From DASRSS01 sp035656335 (lineage in GTDB: Bacteria; Actinomycetota; Actinomycetes; Mycobacteriales; Jatrophihabitantaceae): a DNA stretch of 7,413 bases. Shown one piece after another: positions 1 to 6,164 of this stretch. The stretch lies in assembly GCA_035656335.1 (NCBI GenBank), contig DASRSS010000322.1, forward strand, positions 1-7,413, read 5' to 3'. The stretch's first letter is position 1. Every line of letters starts with the position of its first letter. Both the position numbers and the translations under genes were made by a program. A model generated the notes under the pieces. That model did no database searches and had not been told where the DNA came from. It saw only the letters and a program-made list of their open reading frames with translations.

Positions 1-788
1 GTGACCTCGGCGACGGCCCGCACGACCTCCAGCACGCTGCTGCCCGTTCCGGTGCCGAGGTTGTAGACGCGGTGCTCGCCGGCGGTGGCCGCGTCGAGCG
101 CGCGCAGGTGCGCGTCGGCGAGATCGACGACGTGGATGTAGTCGCGCACCGCGGTCCCGTCCGGGGTCGGGTAGTCACGGCCGAAGATCGACAGCGCGGC
201 GCCGCCGTCCGTGGCAGCAGCGATCGCGTTCGGGATCAGGTGCGTCTCGACCGCGTGCCGCTCGCCCTGCGCGCCGCGCGCGCCGGCCACATTGAAGTAG
301 CGCAGGCTGGTGGCCGCGAAGCCGTGCGCGTTCGCGAACGAGGTGAGCATGTGGTCGACGGCGAGCTTGCTCGCGCCGTACGGGTTCGTCGGCCGGACCG
401 GGTGCTCGACGCCGATCGGCACCCGCTCGGGCTCGCCGTAGACGGCCGCGGTGGACGAGAAGACGATGCGCGCGACGCCCGTGCGCCGCATCGCCTCGAG
501 CAGCGCGAGGGTGCCGCCGACGTTCTTGTCCCAGTAGAGCTCCGGCCGCTGCGTGGACTCGCCGACCAGGGACTTCGCGGCGAAGTGCAGCACGGCGTCG
601 CAGCCGCGTGCGAGCACCGGTTCGCACTCGCGCAGTCCGGCCTCGACCAGCTCCGCACCGTCCGGGACGGCATCGCGGTGGCCGGTCGACAGGTCGTCCA
701 GGACCGTGACCTCGTGCCCGGACGCGAGCAACTCGGCGGTGACGACGCTGCCGATGTAGCCGGCACCGCCGGTGACCAGCAGACGCAT
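1..788 (-). CDS. galE: UDP-glucose 4-epimerase GalE (C-terminus cut by window edge)
   Basis: This enzyme interconverts UDP-galactose and UDP-glucose with tightly bound NAD in the cytoplasm, closing the Leloir pathway. It is an extended short-chain dehydrogenase. The visible 262 codons hold the Rossmann NAD-binding motif TGGAGYIGS (residues 6-14), DDLSTGH (31-37), HFAAKS (68-73), the catalytic region SSTAAVYG with Thr113 at the position of E. coli Ser124, the catalytic pair Tyr137-x3-Lys141 in YGASK, RYFNVAGA (163-170), DYIHVVDL and NLGTG (243-247). Family members are usually about 320-340 residues, so some 60-75 C-terminal residues lie beyond position 1. The ATG at 788-786 is 4 nt after the stop of the upstream permease gene and has a GAAGGG Shine-Dalgarno sequence 8 nt before it, so galE is the next gene of the transporter operon and probably translationally coupled. 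No frameshift is seen. A related NDP-sugar epimerase is possible, but the gal context makes GalE by far the best call. Confidence 0.95.
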   Translation of the reverse strand, partial: MRLLVTGGAGYIGSVVTAELLASGHEVTVLDDLSTGHRDAVPDGAELVEAGLRECEPVLARGCDAVLHFAAKSLVGESTQRPELYWDKNVGGTLALLEAMRRTGVARIVFSSTAAVYGEPERVPIGVEHPVRPTNPYGASKLAVDHMLTSFANAHGFAATSLRYFNVAGARGAQGERHAVETHLIPNAIAAATDGGAALSIFGRDYPTPDGTAVRDYIHVVDLADAHLRALDAATAGEHRVYNLGTGTGSSVLEVVRAVAEV

Positions 789-792
789 CCAG

Positions 793-1722
793 TCAGCCCT
801 TCGTGCTGCCGAGCGTCAGGCCGGCGATGAACTGACGCTGCAGCACGAAGTAGACCACGAGCACCGGCACCGCGATGATCAGCGCGCAGGCCGAGAGCAG
901 GTTGTCGTTCTGCGCGAACTCGCCGGCCAGGTTCTGGATCGCCGACGTAATCGGACGGTTCTTGCCGGTGGTCATCAGTGACAGCGCCCAGAAGAAGTCG
1001 TTGTAGATCCAGGTGGTCAGCAGCGTGGCCAGCGCGGCGAGGGCGGGCCGGCACAGCGGCAGGGTCAGCCGCCAGTACCGGGTCCAGACCGACGCGCCGT
1101 CGACCAGCGAGGCCTCCGTGATCTCCTCCGGGATCGTCCGCATGAAGTTGCTCAGCACGAACACGCAGAAGCCGGTCTGGAACGCAATGTTGATCGCGAC
1201 CACGCCGATCGTCGAGTCGTACAGCTCGCCGGAGTCGCTGAGGAAGCTGGGCACCTGCACGTTCGTGTAAATCTTGAACAGCGGCGCGAGCAGCACCTGC
1301 TGCGGCAGCAGGTTGCCGGCGGTGAACAACAACAGCATCGCCAGGTTGAACCGGAACGAGAAGCGCGCGACGACGAACGCGACGCAGGACGCGAAGAACA
1401 GCGTGATGATCACGGCCGGGACGGTGATCTTCACCGAGTTCCAGAACAGGTGCGGCAGCTGGCCCTGCGTCCATGCCTCGCTGTAGTTGTGGAACGTCAG
1501 CGAGTGTGCGATGGAGAAGTAGCCGTGCTGGTTGGTGTCGGACTCCGGGCGCAGCGACACGTAGACGGTCCACAGCAGCGGGATCAACCACAGGACGGCC
1601 ATCACGATGAGGAACGCGTGCGTGGCGATGCGTCCCGAGCGGCGCGTGCCGACCGGCGGGTGCAGCCGTCCGGCCGGCGTGCCGCCCGCGGTGTCCGATT
1701 CCGGCGGGGCGAGGACGGTCAT
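793..1722 (-). CDS. Sugar ABC transporter permease, MalG type (CUT1)
   Basis: This is one of the two membrane-spanning subunits of a carbohydrate ABC importer (binding-protein-dependent transport, inner-membrane component). At 309 residues it is slightly longer than the usual 270-300 because of a Pro/Gly-rich cytoplasmic N-terminus (residues 1-33). Hydrophobic segments lie near 35-57, 97-119, 126-146, 171-192, 226-246 and 276-296, the six-helix pattern of MalG. The EAA loop that docks on the ATPase is present at about 203-222 (EASLVDGA, then LTLP). The C-terminus, FIAGLTLGSTKG, resembles the end of MalG-family proteins. The ATG at 1722-1720 overlaps the TGA of the MalF-type gene (ATGA) and is preceded by AGGA, 6 nt away. 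A longer reading reaching about 2127 would run through the partner gene in the wrong frame and is not credible. Substrate specificity cannot be read from this subunit; galactose or a galactoside is inferred from the neighbours. Confidence 0.93.
   Translation of the reverse strand: MTVLAPPESDTAGGTPAGRLHPPVGTRRSGRIATHAFLIVMAVLWLIPLLWTVYVSLRPESDTNQHGYFSIAHSLTFHNYSEAWTQGQLPHLFWNSVKITVPAVIITLFFASCVAFVVARFSFRFNLAMLLLFTAGNLLPQQVLLAPLFKIYTNVQVPSFLSDSGELYDSTIGVVAINIAFQTGFCVFVLSNFMRTIPEEITEASLVDGASVWTRYWRLTLPLCRPALAALATLLTTWIYNDFFWALSLMTTGKNRPITSAIQNLAGEFAQNDNLLSACALIIAVPVLVVYFVLQRQFIAGLTLGSTKG
797..802 (-). promoter_or_regulatory. Shine-Dalgarno site of galE inside the upstream permease gene
   Basis: GAAGGG on the minus strand lies 8 nt before the galE ATG and overlaps the last codons of the MalG-type permease gene. 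It supports the ATG at 788 as the galE start and suggests that galE is translated from the transporter mRNA. Confidence 0.6.
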
Positions 1723-2657
1723 CGCTCGTCCTGCCTGCGGAACTGGACGATCAGGAAGGTCACGATCGGGACGAGCGAGATGACCAGCAGCACGACGCCG
1801 ATCGCCGAGCCGTAGCCGATCCGGCTGGCCGCGCTGGTGATGTCCTGCGTGATCATCGCCGACAGCAACTCCAGACCGTTGGTTCCGCCGTTGGTCACCC
1901 ACACCAGGTCGAACGCGCGCAGCGACTCGATCACCGTGATCACCGCGATCACGATGTTGATCGGCCGCAGCGTCGGGAAGGTGACCTTCCAGAACAGCTG
2001 CCAGCCGTTCGCGCCGTCGATCTGCGCGGCCTCCCGCAGTGCCGGGTCGAATGCCTTGAGCCCGGCCAGGTAGAGCACCATGACGTACCCGGTCTGGCGC
2101 CACGTCGCCTCGACCAGCACCGACCACAGGTTCAGCTTCGGATCACCGAGCCAGTCGATCGCGCTGCCCGGCTTGGTGTTGTGCAGGATGCCGTTGATCA
2201 GGCCGAACTGCGGCGAGTAGACGACCTCCCAGATGATCCCGATCAGCGCCAGCGACAGCATCACCGGCAGGAAGAAGATGCTCTGGTAGATGCGACTGCC
2301 GCGGATGCCCCGGTCGAGCAGCACCGCCAGCAGCATGCCCAGCGGCGTGGCGATGACGGTGAACTCGACCAGCCACAGCACGTTGTGCCGCACCGCCGGC
2401 CAGAACTCCGGGTCGATGGTGCGGACGACGTGGTAGTTCTGCGTGCCGACCCCATGGATGGGCCCGATGCCGTGCGCGTCGGTGAAGGAGAGGAACACCG
2501 TCGCGACGGCCGGGCCCCAGATCAGTGCGATGTCGAGCAGCAGCGGCACGATGATCATCAGCGTGATCACCACGCGGTCGCGCCCGGTGAGCCGCCGGAC
2601 AGACCGGCGCCGGCGACGCCTGGGTGCCGCCGTCGGGGTGGCTGTGTCGGCACTCAT
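1719..2657 (-). CDS. Sugar ABC transporter permease, MalF type (CUT1)
   Basis: This is the partner membrane subunit of the importer, 312 residues. The N-terminus is strongly basic (six arginines at 13-18 and more to 26), as expected for a cytoplasmic leader, and is followed by hydrophobic segments near 29-57, 91-114, 124-146, about 178-200, 233-247 and 284-304. FFLPVMLS (128-135) is typical of MalF/UgpA-type permeases. The EAA motif is clear at about 209-228 (EAAQIDGA, then VTFP), so it should contact the ATPase. It begins 31 nt after the binding-protein stop and overlaps the MalG-type gene by 4 nt. The Shine-Dalgarno sequence is weak: only GCGGG about 10 nt upstream. A three-codon mini-ORF (ATG CAT TCA TGA, 2665-2654) overlaps its start codon. 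No ATPase gene accompanies the pair; actinobacterial CUT1 systems often share one MsiK/UgpC-type ATPase encoded elsewhere. Confidence 0.93.
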   Translation of the reverse strand: MSADTATPTAAPRRRRRRSVRRLTGRDRVVITLMIIVPLLLDIALIWGPAVATVFLSFTDAHGIGPIHGVGTQNYHVVRTIDPEFWPAVRHNVLWLVEFTVIATPLGMLLAVLLDRGIRGSRIYQSIFFLPVMLSLALIGIIWEVVYSPQFGLINGILHNTKPGSAIDWLGDPKLNLWSVLVEATWRQTGYVMVLYLAGLKAFDPALREAAQIDGANGWQLFWKVTFPTLRPINIVIAVITVIESLRAFDLVWVTNGGTNGLELLSAMITQDITSAASRIGYGSAIGVVLLVISLVPIVTFLIVQFRRQDER

Positions 2658-2688
2658 GAATGCATAGCCCGCGTCCCGCCGTCCGCGC

Positions 2689-4017
2689 TCAGCTGGTGAA
2701 GATCGTCTTCGCCTGCGCTTCCAACTTGCTGCACACCGAACTGTAGCTGGACGGGTCGTTCAGGAAGTCGTTCAACGCGTTCTGCACGATCGGGTACGCG
2801 AAGTCCGGACGCGTGTCGCGGTCGAGGAACTGCGCGATGTTCTTGGTGTTCTTGATGATGTCGACGGACGCCTTCTGCAGCGGGGTGTACGTGCTGGTGT
2901 CGTAGTCGGTCGCGGTGCCGATGTCGCTCGGGTTCGGCTGCAGGAACGTCTGCTCGGCCTTGGCGCTGCCGAGGTACTCCAGCAGCGCGACGGCGCCGGC
3001 GTGGTTGTGCACCTTCTTGCTCATCAGGAAGCCGTCGATCGGAGCGTCGATCGCGCTGTCGGTCGGGTAGTCCGGCGTGATCTGCGGGAACGCGAAGAAC
3101 TCCAGGTCCGGCAGGTTCTCCTTGGCCAGCTGCGGGCCGACCTGGTCCGTCCCCTGGAAGATCATCGCCGACGTCTTGTTGCCGTCGAAGATCTTGACCG
3201 CGTCCTGCCAGGTGCGTCCCGTCGCGCCGGGCGTGTAGTACGGCATCAGCTCGGCCCACTGCTTGAAGACGTTCAGCACCTTCGGGTCGGTCCACGACTC
3301 CTTGTGCGCCATCAGGTCGACGTGGAACTGGTAGCCGTTGATGCGCATGTTGATGATGTCGAACGTGCCCATCGCCGGCCAGCCGTCCTTCTGGCCGATC
3401 GCGATCGGGTTGGCGAAGCCGTCGCTCTGCATCTGCTTGCACAGCGTGATGAGGTCGTCCCACGTCGTCGGCACCGAGTAGCCGTACTTGGTGAAGACGC
3501 TCTTCTTGTAGAACATCACCCACGGGTAGTTGACCCACGGCACGAGGTAGTAGTGCCCGTCGTCGCCCTTGGACGCGGCCTTGACGGCGTCGGTGAAGTG
3601 GTCGCCGATCTTGTCCCACACGTCGTCGATCGGGGTGAGCAGGCCCTGCGCGGCGAAGAACTTCGCGCGGTTGCCGGCGAACCAGCAGAACACGTCGTTC
3701 GGGTTGCCCTGCAGGTAGTTCGAGATGTTGTTCTGGAAGCTGTTGTGGTCGACCGTGTTGACCGAGACCTTGCCGGCGTTGGAGTAGCCGGCGATCACCT
3801 TGCTGAAGGCGCTCTTGACGTTCGCGTCCGAGTAGTTGGAACCGATGCTGACCTTGCCGCTGGCCGAACCGCCGCTGCTGCTGCCACCGCTGGAACCACA
3901 GGCGGCGAGCAGTGTGGGCAGGCCGCCGACCAATCCAGCAGTGGCGAGCGCTCCTGCCGAACCCTTCAGCATCGAGCGGCGACTGACTTCCGCGGGCAGG
4001 TGAGGCGTGTTGGCCAT
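2689..4017 (-). CDS. Extracellular sugar-binding lipoprotein of ABC importer (family 1 solute-binding protein)
   Basis: This 442-residue protein is the substrate receptor of the importer, anchored to the outer face of the membrane. The N-terminus has a twin-arginine motif (SRRSMLKG, residues 12-19), a hydrophobic stretch (about 21-39) and a lipobox LAAC with the lipidated cysteine at 40, then a Ser/Gly-rich linker (41-54). It is therefore a predicted Tat-exported lipoprotein. The mature part has features of CUT1 binding proteins: an early NPNDVFCWFAGN segment (104-115), a PWVNYPWVMFYKKS segment near 159-172 followed by PTTWDDL, and aromatic residues suited to sugar stacking. The ATG at 4017-4015 has a good GAGGAG site 6 nt upstream. 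It is the first gene of the transporter-galE group. The ligand cannot be decided from sequence alone: galactose, lactose, melibiose or another galactoside all fit the context. CUT1 receptors usually bind oligosaccharides, which argues mildly for a galactoside. Confidence 0.92.
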   Translation of the reverse strand: MANTPHLPAEVSRRSMLKGSAGALATAGLVGGLPTLLAACGSSGGSSSGGSASGKVSIGSNYSDANVKSAFSKVIAGYSNAGKVSVNTVDHNSFQNNISNYLQGNPNDVFCWFAGNRAKFFAAQGLLTPIDDVWDKIGDHFTDAVKAASKGDDGHYYLVPWVNYPWVMFYKKSVFTKYGYSVPTTWDDLITLCKQMQSDGFANPIAIGQKDGWPAMGTFDIINMRINGYQFHVDLMAHKESWTDPKVLNVFKQWAELMPYYTPGATGRTWQDAVKIFDGNKTSAMIFQGTDQVGPQLAKENLPDLEFFAFPQITPDYPTDSAIDAPIDGFLMSKKVHNHAGAVALLEYLGSAKAEQTFLQPNPSDIGTATDYDTSTYTPLQKASVDIIKNTKNIAQFLDRDTRPDFAYPIVQNALNDFLNDPSSYSSVCSKLEAQAKTIFTS

Positions 4018-4023
4018 CGAGGG

Positions 4024-4029
4024 CTCCTC
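4024..4029 (-). promoter_or_regulatory. Shine-Dalgarno site of the binding-protein gene
   Basis: GAGGAG on the minus strand, 6 nt before the ATG at 4017-4015. It is the strongest ribosome-binding site in the window, consistent with high expression of the binding protein relative to the permeases. Confidence 0.65.
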
Positions 4030-4047
4030 GGTCGTTCGGGTCGGTGT

Positions 4048-4092
4048 CGTTGAACGGGACGCGTACTCAGGGTCGTCGAACAGATTTCAACG
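4048..4092. repeat. Spaced inverted repeat CGTTGAA / TTCAACG in the transporter leader
   Basis: CGTTGAA at 4048-4054 is the reverse complement of TTCAACG at 4086-4092, with 31 nt between them. The arms lie downstream of the candidate promoter, in what would be the 5' untranslated leader. They could be spaced regulator half-sites or a weak long-loop stem. A chance occurrence cannot be excluded. Confidence 0.25.
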
Positions 4093-4113
4093 CGATCAAT
4101 CAGAACTGCTCAA

Positions 4114-4142
4114 AGCAAAGCCCTTGAACCCCCAGCTGTCAA
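4114..4142 (-). promoter_or_regulatory. Candidate sigma-70-type promoter of the transporter-galE operon
   Basis: On the minus strand a perfect -35 hexamer TTGACA (4142-4137) is followed 17 nt later by TTTGCT (4119-4114), a weak match to a -10 box. It lies about 100 nt upstream of the binding-protein start codon. The exact -35 and correct spacing are suggestive, but the -10 is poor and there is no experimental support. Confidence 0.4.
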
Positions 4143-4147
4143 CCCTT

Positions 4148-4159
4148 CTCGATAACGAG
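4148..4159. repeat. Short inverted repeat CTCG-ATAA-CGAG just upstream of the candidate -35
   Basis: Four-base arms flank a four-base centre, 5 nt before the candidate -35 hexamer as read on the minus strand and 14 nt past the galT stop codon. It could be an operator half-pair or a remnant hairpin at the end of galT, but it is too short and lacks a U-tract to be called a terminator. Confidence 0.3.
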
Positions 4160-4173
4160 TACGACACGAAGGC

Positions 4174-5274
4174 TCAAGTACCCGCGGAGCGCAGCCGGCC
4201 GGCCGCGTCCTCGGGGGCGACGTCGTTCACCCACACGCCGGCGCCGGACTCGGAGCCGGCCAGGTACTTCAGCAGCGCGGGCGCGCGGCGGATCGTGAAG
4301 ATCTCGGCGGCCAGGTGCCACACGTCCCGGTCCTGCCGCACCGGGGCCTGCTGCCAGCCGGCGATGTACGGGGTGCGCTTGCCGGTGGTGTCCCCGAACA
4401 GCCGGTCGAAGCGGATCAGCACGTCGCGGTAGACCTCGGCGAGGTCGTCGCGGTGCGCGTCGTCCAGCGCCGGCAGGTCCGGCACGTGTTCGCGCGGCAC
4501 CACCCGCACCTCGTACGGCCACCGCGCGGCGAACGGCACGTAGGCGACCCAGCGTTCGGACTCGACCACGACGCGGGATCCGTCCGCCAGCTCGGCCGCG
4601 AGCAGCACACACTGCAGGCACTGCCCGGTGCGCTCGCGGTAGGTGCGCAGCGACTGGCCGAGCGTGAAGAACCGCGGCGGGACGAACGGGTAGCCGTAGA
4701 TCTGCCCGTGCGGGTGCGAGAGGGTCACCCCGATCTCCTCGCCGCGGTTCTCGAAGCAGAAGACGTAGTCGATCGAGTCGATCGCGCCGAGCGCGGCAGT
4801 GCGGTCGGCCCACGCGTCGACCACCGTCCGGACGCGGTCGACGGTCAGGTCGGCGAACGCGTCGTCGTGGTGGCTGCTGAAGCACACGACCTCGCACCGG
4901 CCGTCGCCCGGACCGGAGCGGAACGGCGGCACGTCGACCAGCGGGACCGTCGCGGCGGCCTTCAGCGCGAACGACGGGAAGCGGTTCTCGAACACCGCGA
5001 CCTCGTAGTCGGGCGCGGGGATCTCGGTCAGGTTCTCGCCGCGGCTCGGGCACAGCGGGCACAGCGTCGCGGGCGGGCGGAACGTACGGCTCTGCCGGTG
5101 CCCCGCGATCACCGCGTAGTCGCGCAGCAGCGGGTTCCAGCGCACCTCCGAGGACGTCTCGGTGGGCGGCAGGTCGGCGCGCCGGTCGGGGGCGTCGCGA
5201 TCAAGGCCGGGGTCGCGGTCGTAGTAGAACAGCTCGCGGCCGTCCGCGAGCCGGAGGTCGTGCCGGACCGTCAT
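4174..5274 (-). CDS. galT: Galactose-1-phosphate uridylyltransferase GalT
   Basis: This enzyme transfers UMP from UDP-glucose to galactose-1-phosphate through a covalent uridylyl-histidine, giving UDP-galactose and glucose-1-phosphate. The 366 residues match the family length. The N-terminal half has RWNPLLRDYAVIAGHR (45-60), a zinc site CPLC (72-75) with His136 in the CFSSHH segment and His187, and the active site SHPHGQ with nucleophile His189. The C-terminal half carries a second CLQC pair (219-222), VPFAARWPYEVRVVPREH, and the ending KYLAGSESGAGVWVND. Aligned to E. coli GalT, the four ligands of the structural iron site seem replaced: Gln308 for His281, Ala322 and Glu324 for His296 and His298, and no Glu at the Glu182 position. 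That site is known to be dispensable for catalysis in E. coli. The ATG at 5274-5272 lies 7 nt after the regulator's stop with only a weak Shine-Dalgarno, suggesting translational coupling. Confidence 0.95.
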   Translation of the reverse strand: MTVRHDLRLADGRELFYYDRDPGLDRDAPDRRADLPPTETSSEVRWNPLLRDYAVIAGHRQSRTFRPPATLCPLCPSRGENLTEIPAPDYEVAVFENRFPSFALKAAATVPLVDVPPFRSGPGDGRCEVVCFSSHHDDAFADLTVDRVRTVVDAWADRTAALGAIDSIDYVFCFENRGEEIGVTLSHPHGQIYGYPFVPPRFFTLGQSLRTYRERTGQCLQCVLLAAELADGSRVVVESERWVAYVPFAARWPYEVRVVPREHVPDLPALDDAHRDDLAEVYRDVLIRFDRLFGDTTGKRTPYIAGWQQAPVRQDRDVWHLAAEIFTIRRAPALLKYLAGSESGAGVWVNDVAPEDAAGRLRSAGT

Positions 5275-5281
5275 GTGCCGC

Positions 5282-6061
5282 TCACTCGCTCACCGGCACC
5301 GTGACCAGGGAGCCCACCGCATCCGAGAGCGCCCGCCGTCCGTCCTCGGGCAGGGCGTCGTCACTGATCACCATGTGCGCCGCGGACAGCGGGGCGATGT
5401 CAGCCAGCCCGACCTGCCCCCACTTGGACGAGTCGGCCAGCACGATCACCTCGCGGGCGGTGTCGACCAGGGCGCGGTTGGTGGTCGCCTCGGCGAGGTT
5501 GGGCGTGGTGAACCCGGCGCGCGCGTCCATGCCGTGCACGCCGAGGAACAGCTGGTCGACGTGCATGCCGGCGATCGTCCGGTCGGCGACCGGACCGACG
5601 AGCGCGGCACTGGGCGTGCGCACGCCGCCGGTCAGGATCACGGTCGTCTGGCCACCGGGATCGGCGGCGGTGATCAGGTCGGCCACCGTGGTCGAGTTCG
5701 TGACGACGGTCAGTCCCGGGATGGCCGCGATGTGCCGGGCCATGGCCCACGTGGTGGTGCCCGCGGACAGCGCGATCGCGGCGCCGGGCTGCACCAGCGT
5801 CGCGGCGTGCTCGGCGATGGCCTGTTTCGCCGGCTGGGCCAGCTGGCTCTTGGCGGCGAAGCCGGGCTCGTAGGCGACCTGGCCGGCCAACACCGCGCCG
5901 CCGTGCACCTTGCGCGCGACGCCCTCGGCGGCGAGCTGCTCCAGATCGCGGCGGATCGTCATGTCCGAGACGCCCAGCTGCTCGGTCAGATCGGCGACGC
6001 GGACGGCCCCGGACCGACGCAGTTCGGCGAGGATGCGTACCTGGCGTTGCTGAGCGAGCAC
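5282..6061 (-). CDS. DeoR-family transcriptional regulator, probable gal repressor
   Basis: This 259-residue protein has the standard DeoR-family layout. An N-terminal winged helix-turn-helix spans about 5-58, with QRQVRILAEL, VADLTEQLGVSDMTIRRDL (22-40) as the recognition region, and HGGAV (53-57). A C-terminal DeoRC sugar-phosphate-sensing domain follows, with ALSAGTTT (97-104), TNST (121-124), LTGGVR, LFLGVHGMD (171-179) and LADSSKWG (208-215), the last containing the conserved Lys. Regulators of this family are typically released from DNA by a phosphorylated sugar, so galactose-1-phosphate or a related metabolite is a plausible signal; this is inference. The start is GTG (6061-6059), supported by GAAGGG 7 nt upstream. 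It is the first gene of the deoR-galT unit and faces galK across 103 nt, the normal place for an autoregulated local repressor. Bacterial gal operons are more often controlled by LacI-type GalR. Confidence 0.9.
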   Translation of the reverse strand: MLAQQRQVRILAELRRSGAVRVADLTEQLGVSDMTIRRDLEQLAAEGVARKVHGGAVLAGQVAYEPGFAAKSQLAQPAKQAIAEHAATLVQPGAAIALSAGTTTWAMARHIAAIPGLTVVTNSTTVADLITAADPGGQTTVILTGGVRTPSAALVGPVADRTIAGMHVDQLFLGVHGMDARAGFTTPNLAEATTNRALVDTAREVIVLADSSKWGQVGLADIAPLSAAHMVISDDALPEDGRRALSDAVGSLVTVPVSE

Positions 6062-6068
6062 CGAGGAG

Positions 6069-6074
6069 CCCTTC
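6069..6074 (-). promoter_or_regulatory. Shine-Dalgarno site deciding the GTG start of the regulator
   Basis: GAAGGG on the minus strand sits 7 nt before the GTG at 6061-6059. No other in-frame start with comparable spacing keeps the helix-turn-helix intact, so this fixes the start. Confidence 0.6.
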
Positions 6075-6154
6075 GGACGGACGGAAACGTCGTGATTCCC
6101 ACAGAGTCAAACATGATATGACAGAATTGACCAGCTTCCCGCCCGCCGACATCC

Positions 6155-6158
6155 GGAG
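6155..6158 (+). promoter_or_regulatory. Shine-Dalgarno site deciding the GTG start of galK
   Basis: GGAG lies 6 nt before the GTG at 6165, supporting this start. The resulting protein places the galactokinase signature at residue 19, about where it is expected. Confidence 0.55.
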
Positions 6159-6164
6159 CCAGCC

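Larger units (their letters stand above)
4018..4173 (-). promoter_or_regulatory. Intergenic leader between galT and the transporter operon
   Basis: This 156-nt stretch separates the galT stop from the binding-protein start and is visibly more A/T-rich than the flanking genes, mainly at about 4080-4170. It holds a possible promoter, an imperfect operator-like inverted repeat (TTGA at 4124-4127 and TCAA at 4139-4142), a small hairpin (4148-4159), and copies of GTCGT-GAAC-like words nearer the gene (4046-4055 and 4072-4081, 9 of 10 identical). The size and content suggest that the transporter-galE genes can be transcribed separately from deoR-galT, although readthrough is also possible because no convincing terminator is seen. 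Confidence 0.5.
6062..6164. promoter_or_regulatory. Divergent regulatory region between the regulator gene and galK
   Basis: This 103-nt region must hold the promoters of both the minus-strand deoR-galT unit and plus-strand galK. An A/T-rich patch at about 6098-6131 stands out. It contains GTCAA (6106-6110) and TTGAC (6127-6131), an inverted pair 16 nt apart, with CATGATATG (6112-6120) between them and TGA words at 6114, 6119 and 6128. Read on the minus strand, TTGACT (6110-6105) could be a -35 element for the regulator gene, though the matching -10 (TTTCCG at 17 nt spacing) is weak. No clear -10 for galK could be assigned. The patch is the best candidate for the regulator's binding site. Confidence 0.5.

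Noticed and set aside
72..830. Open frame on the plus strand opposite galE.
   Set aside because: The minus-strand frame reads as an unbroken epimerase with every family motif. The plus-strand translation is an Arg/Val/Asp-rich mirror with no recognisable domain.
236..1591. Long minus-strand frame spanning the MalG-type gene and part of galE.
   Set aside because: It is out of frame with both recognised genes and ignores their start and stop codons. Its translation is low-complexity.
793..2127. Longer form of the MalG-type permease starting near 2127.
   Set aside because: The extra N-terminus is an out-of-frame translation of the MalF-type gene. The ATG at 1722 gives the normal length, an ATGA overlap and a Shine-Dalgarno match.
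3001..4053. 350-codon plus-strand frame opposite the binding-protein gene.
   Set aside because: It is antisense to a clear lipoprotein gene, and its Val/Arg/Asp/Leu-rich composition is the expected mirror of G/C-rich coding sequence.
4139..4173. Rho-independent terminator after galT.
   Set aside because: The only hairpin (4148-4159) has four-base arms and no following U-tract on the minus strand.
4315..5304. 329-codon plus-strand frame opposite galT.
   Set aside because: It is antisense to a well-supported GalT and has no motifs or plausible translation signals.
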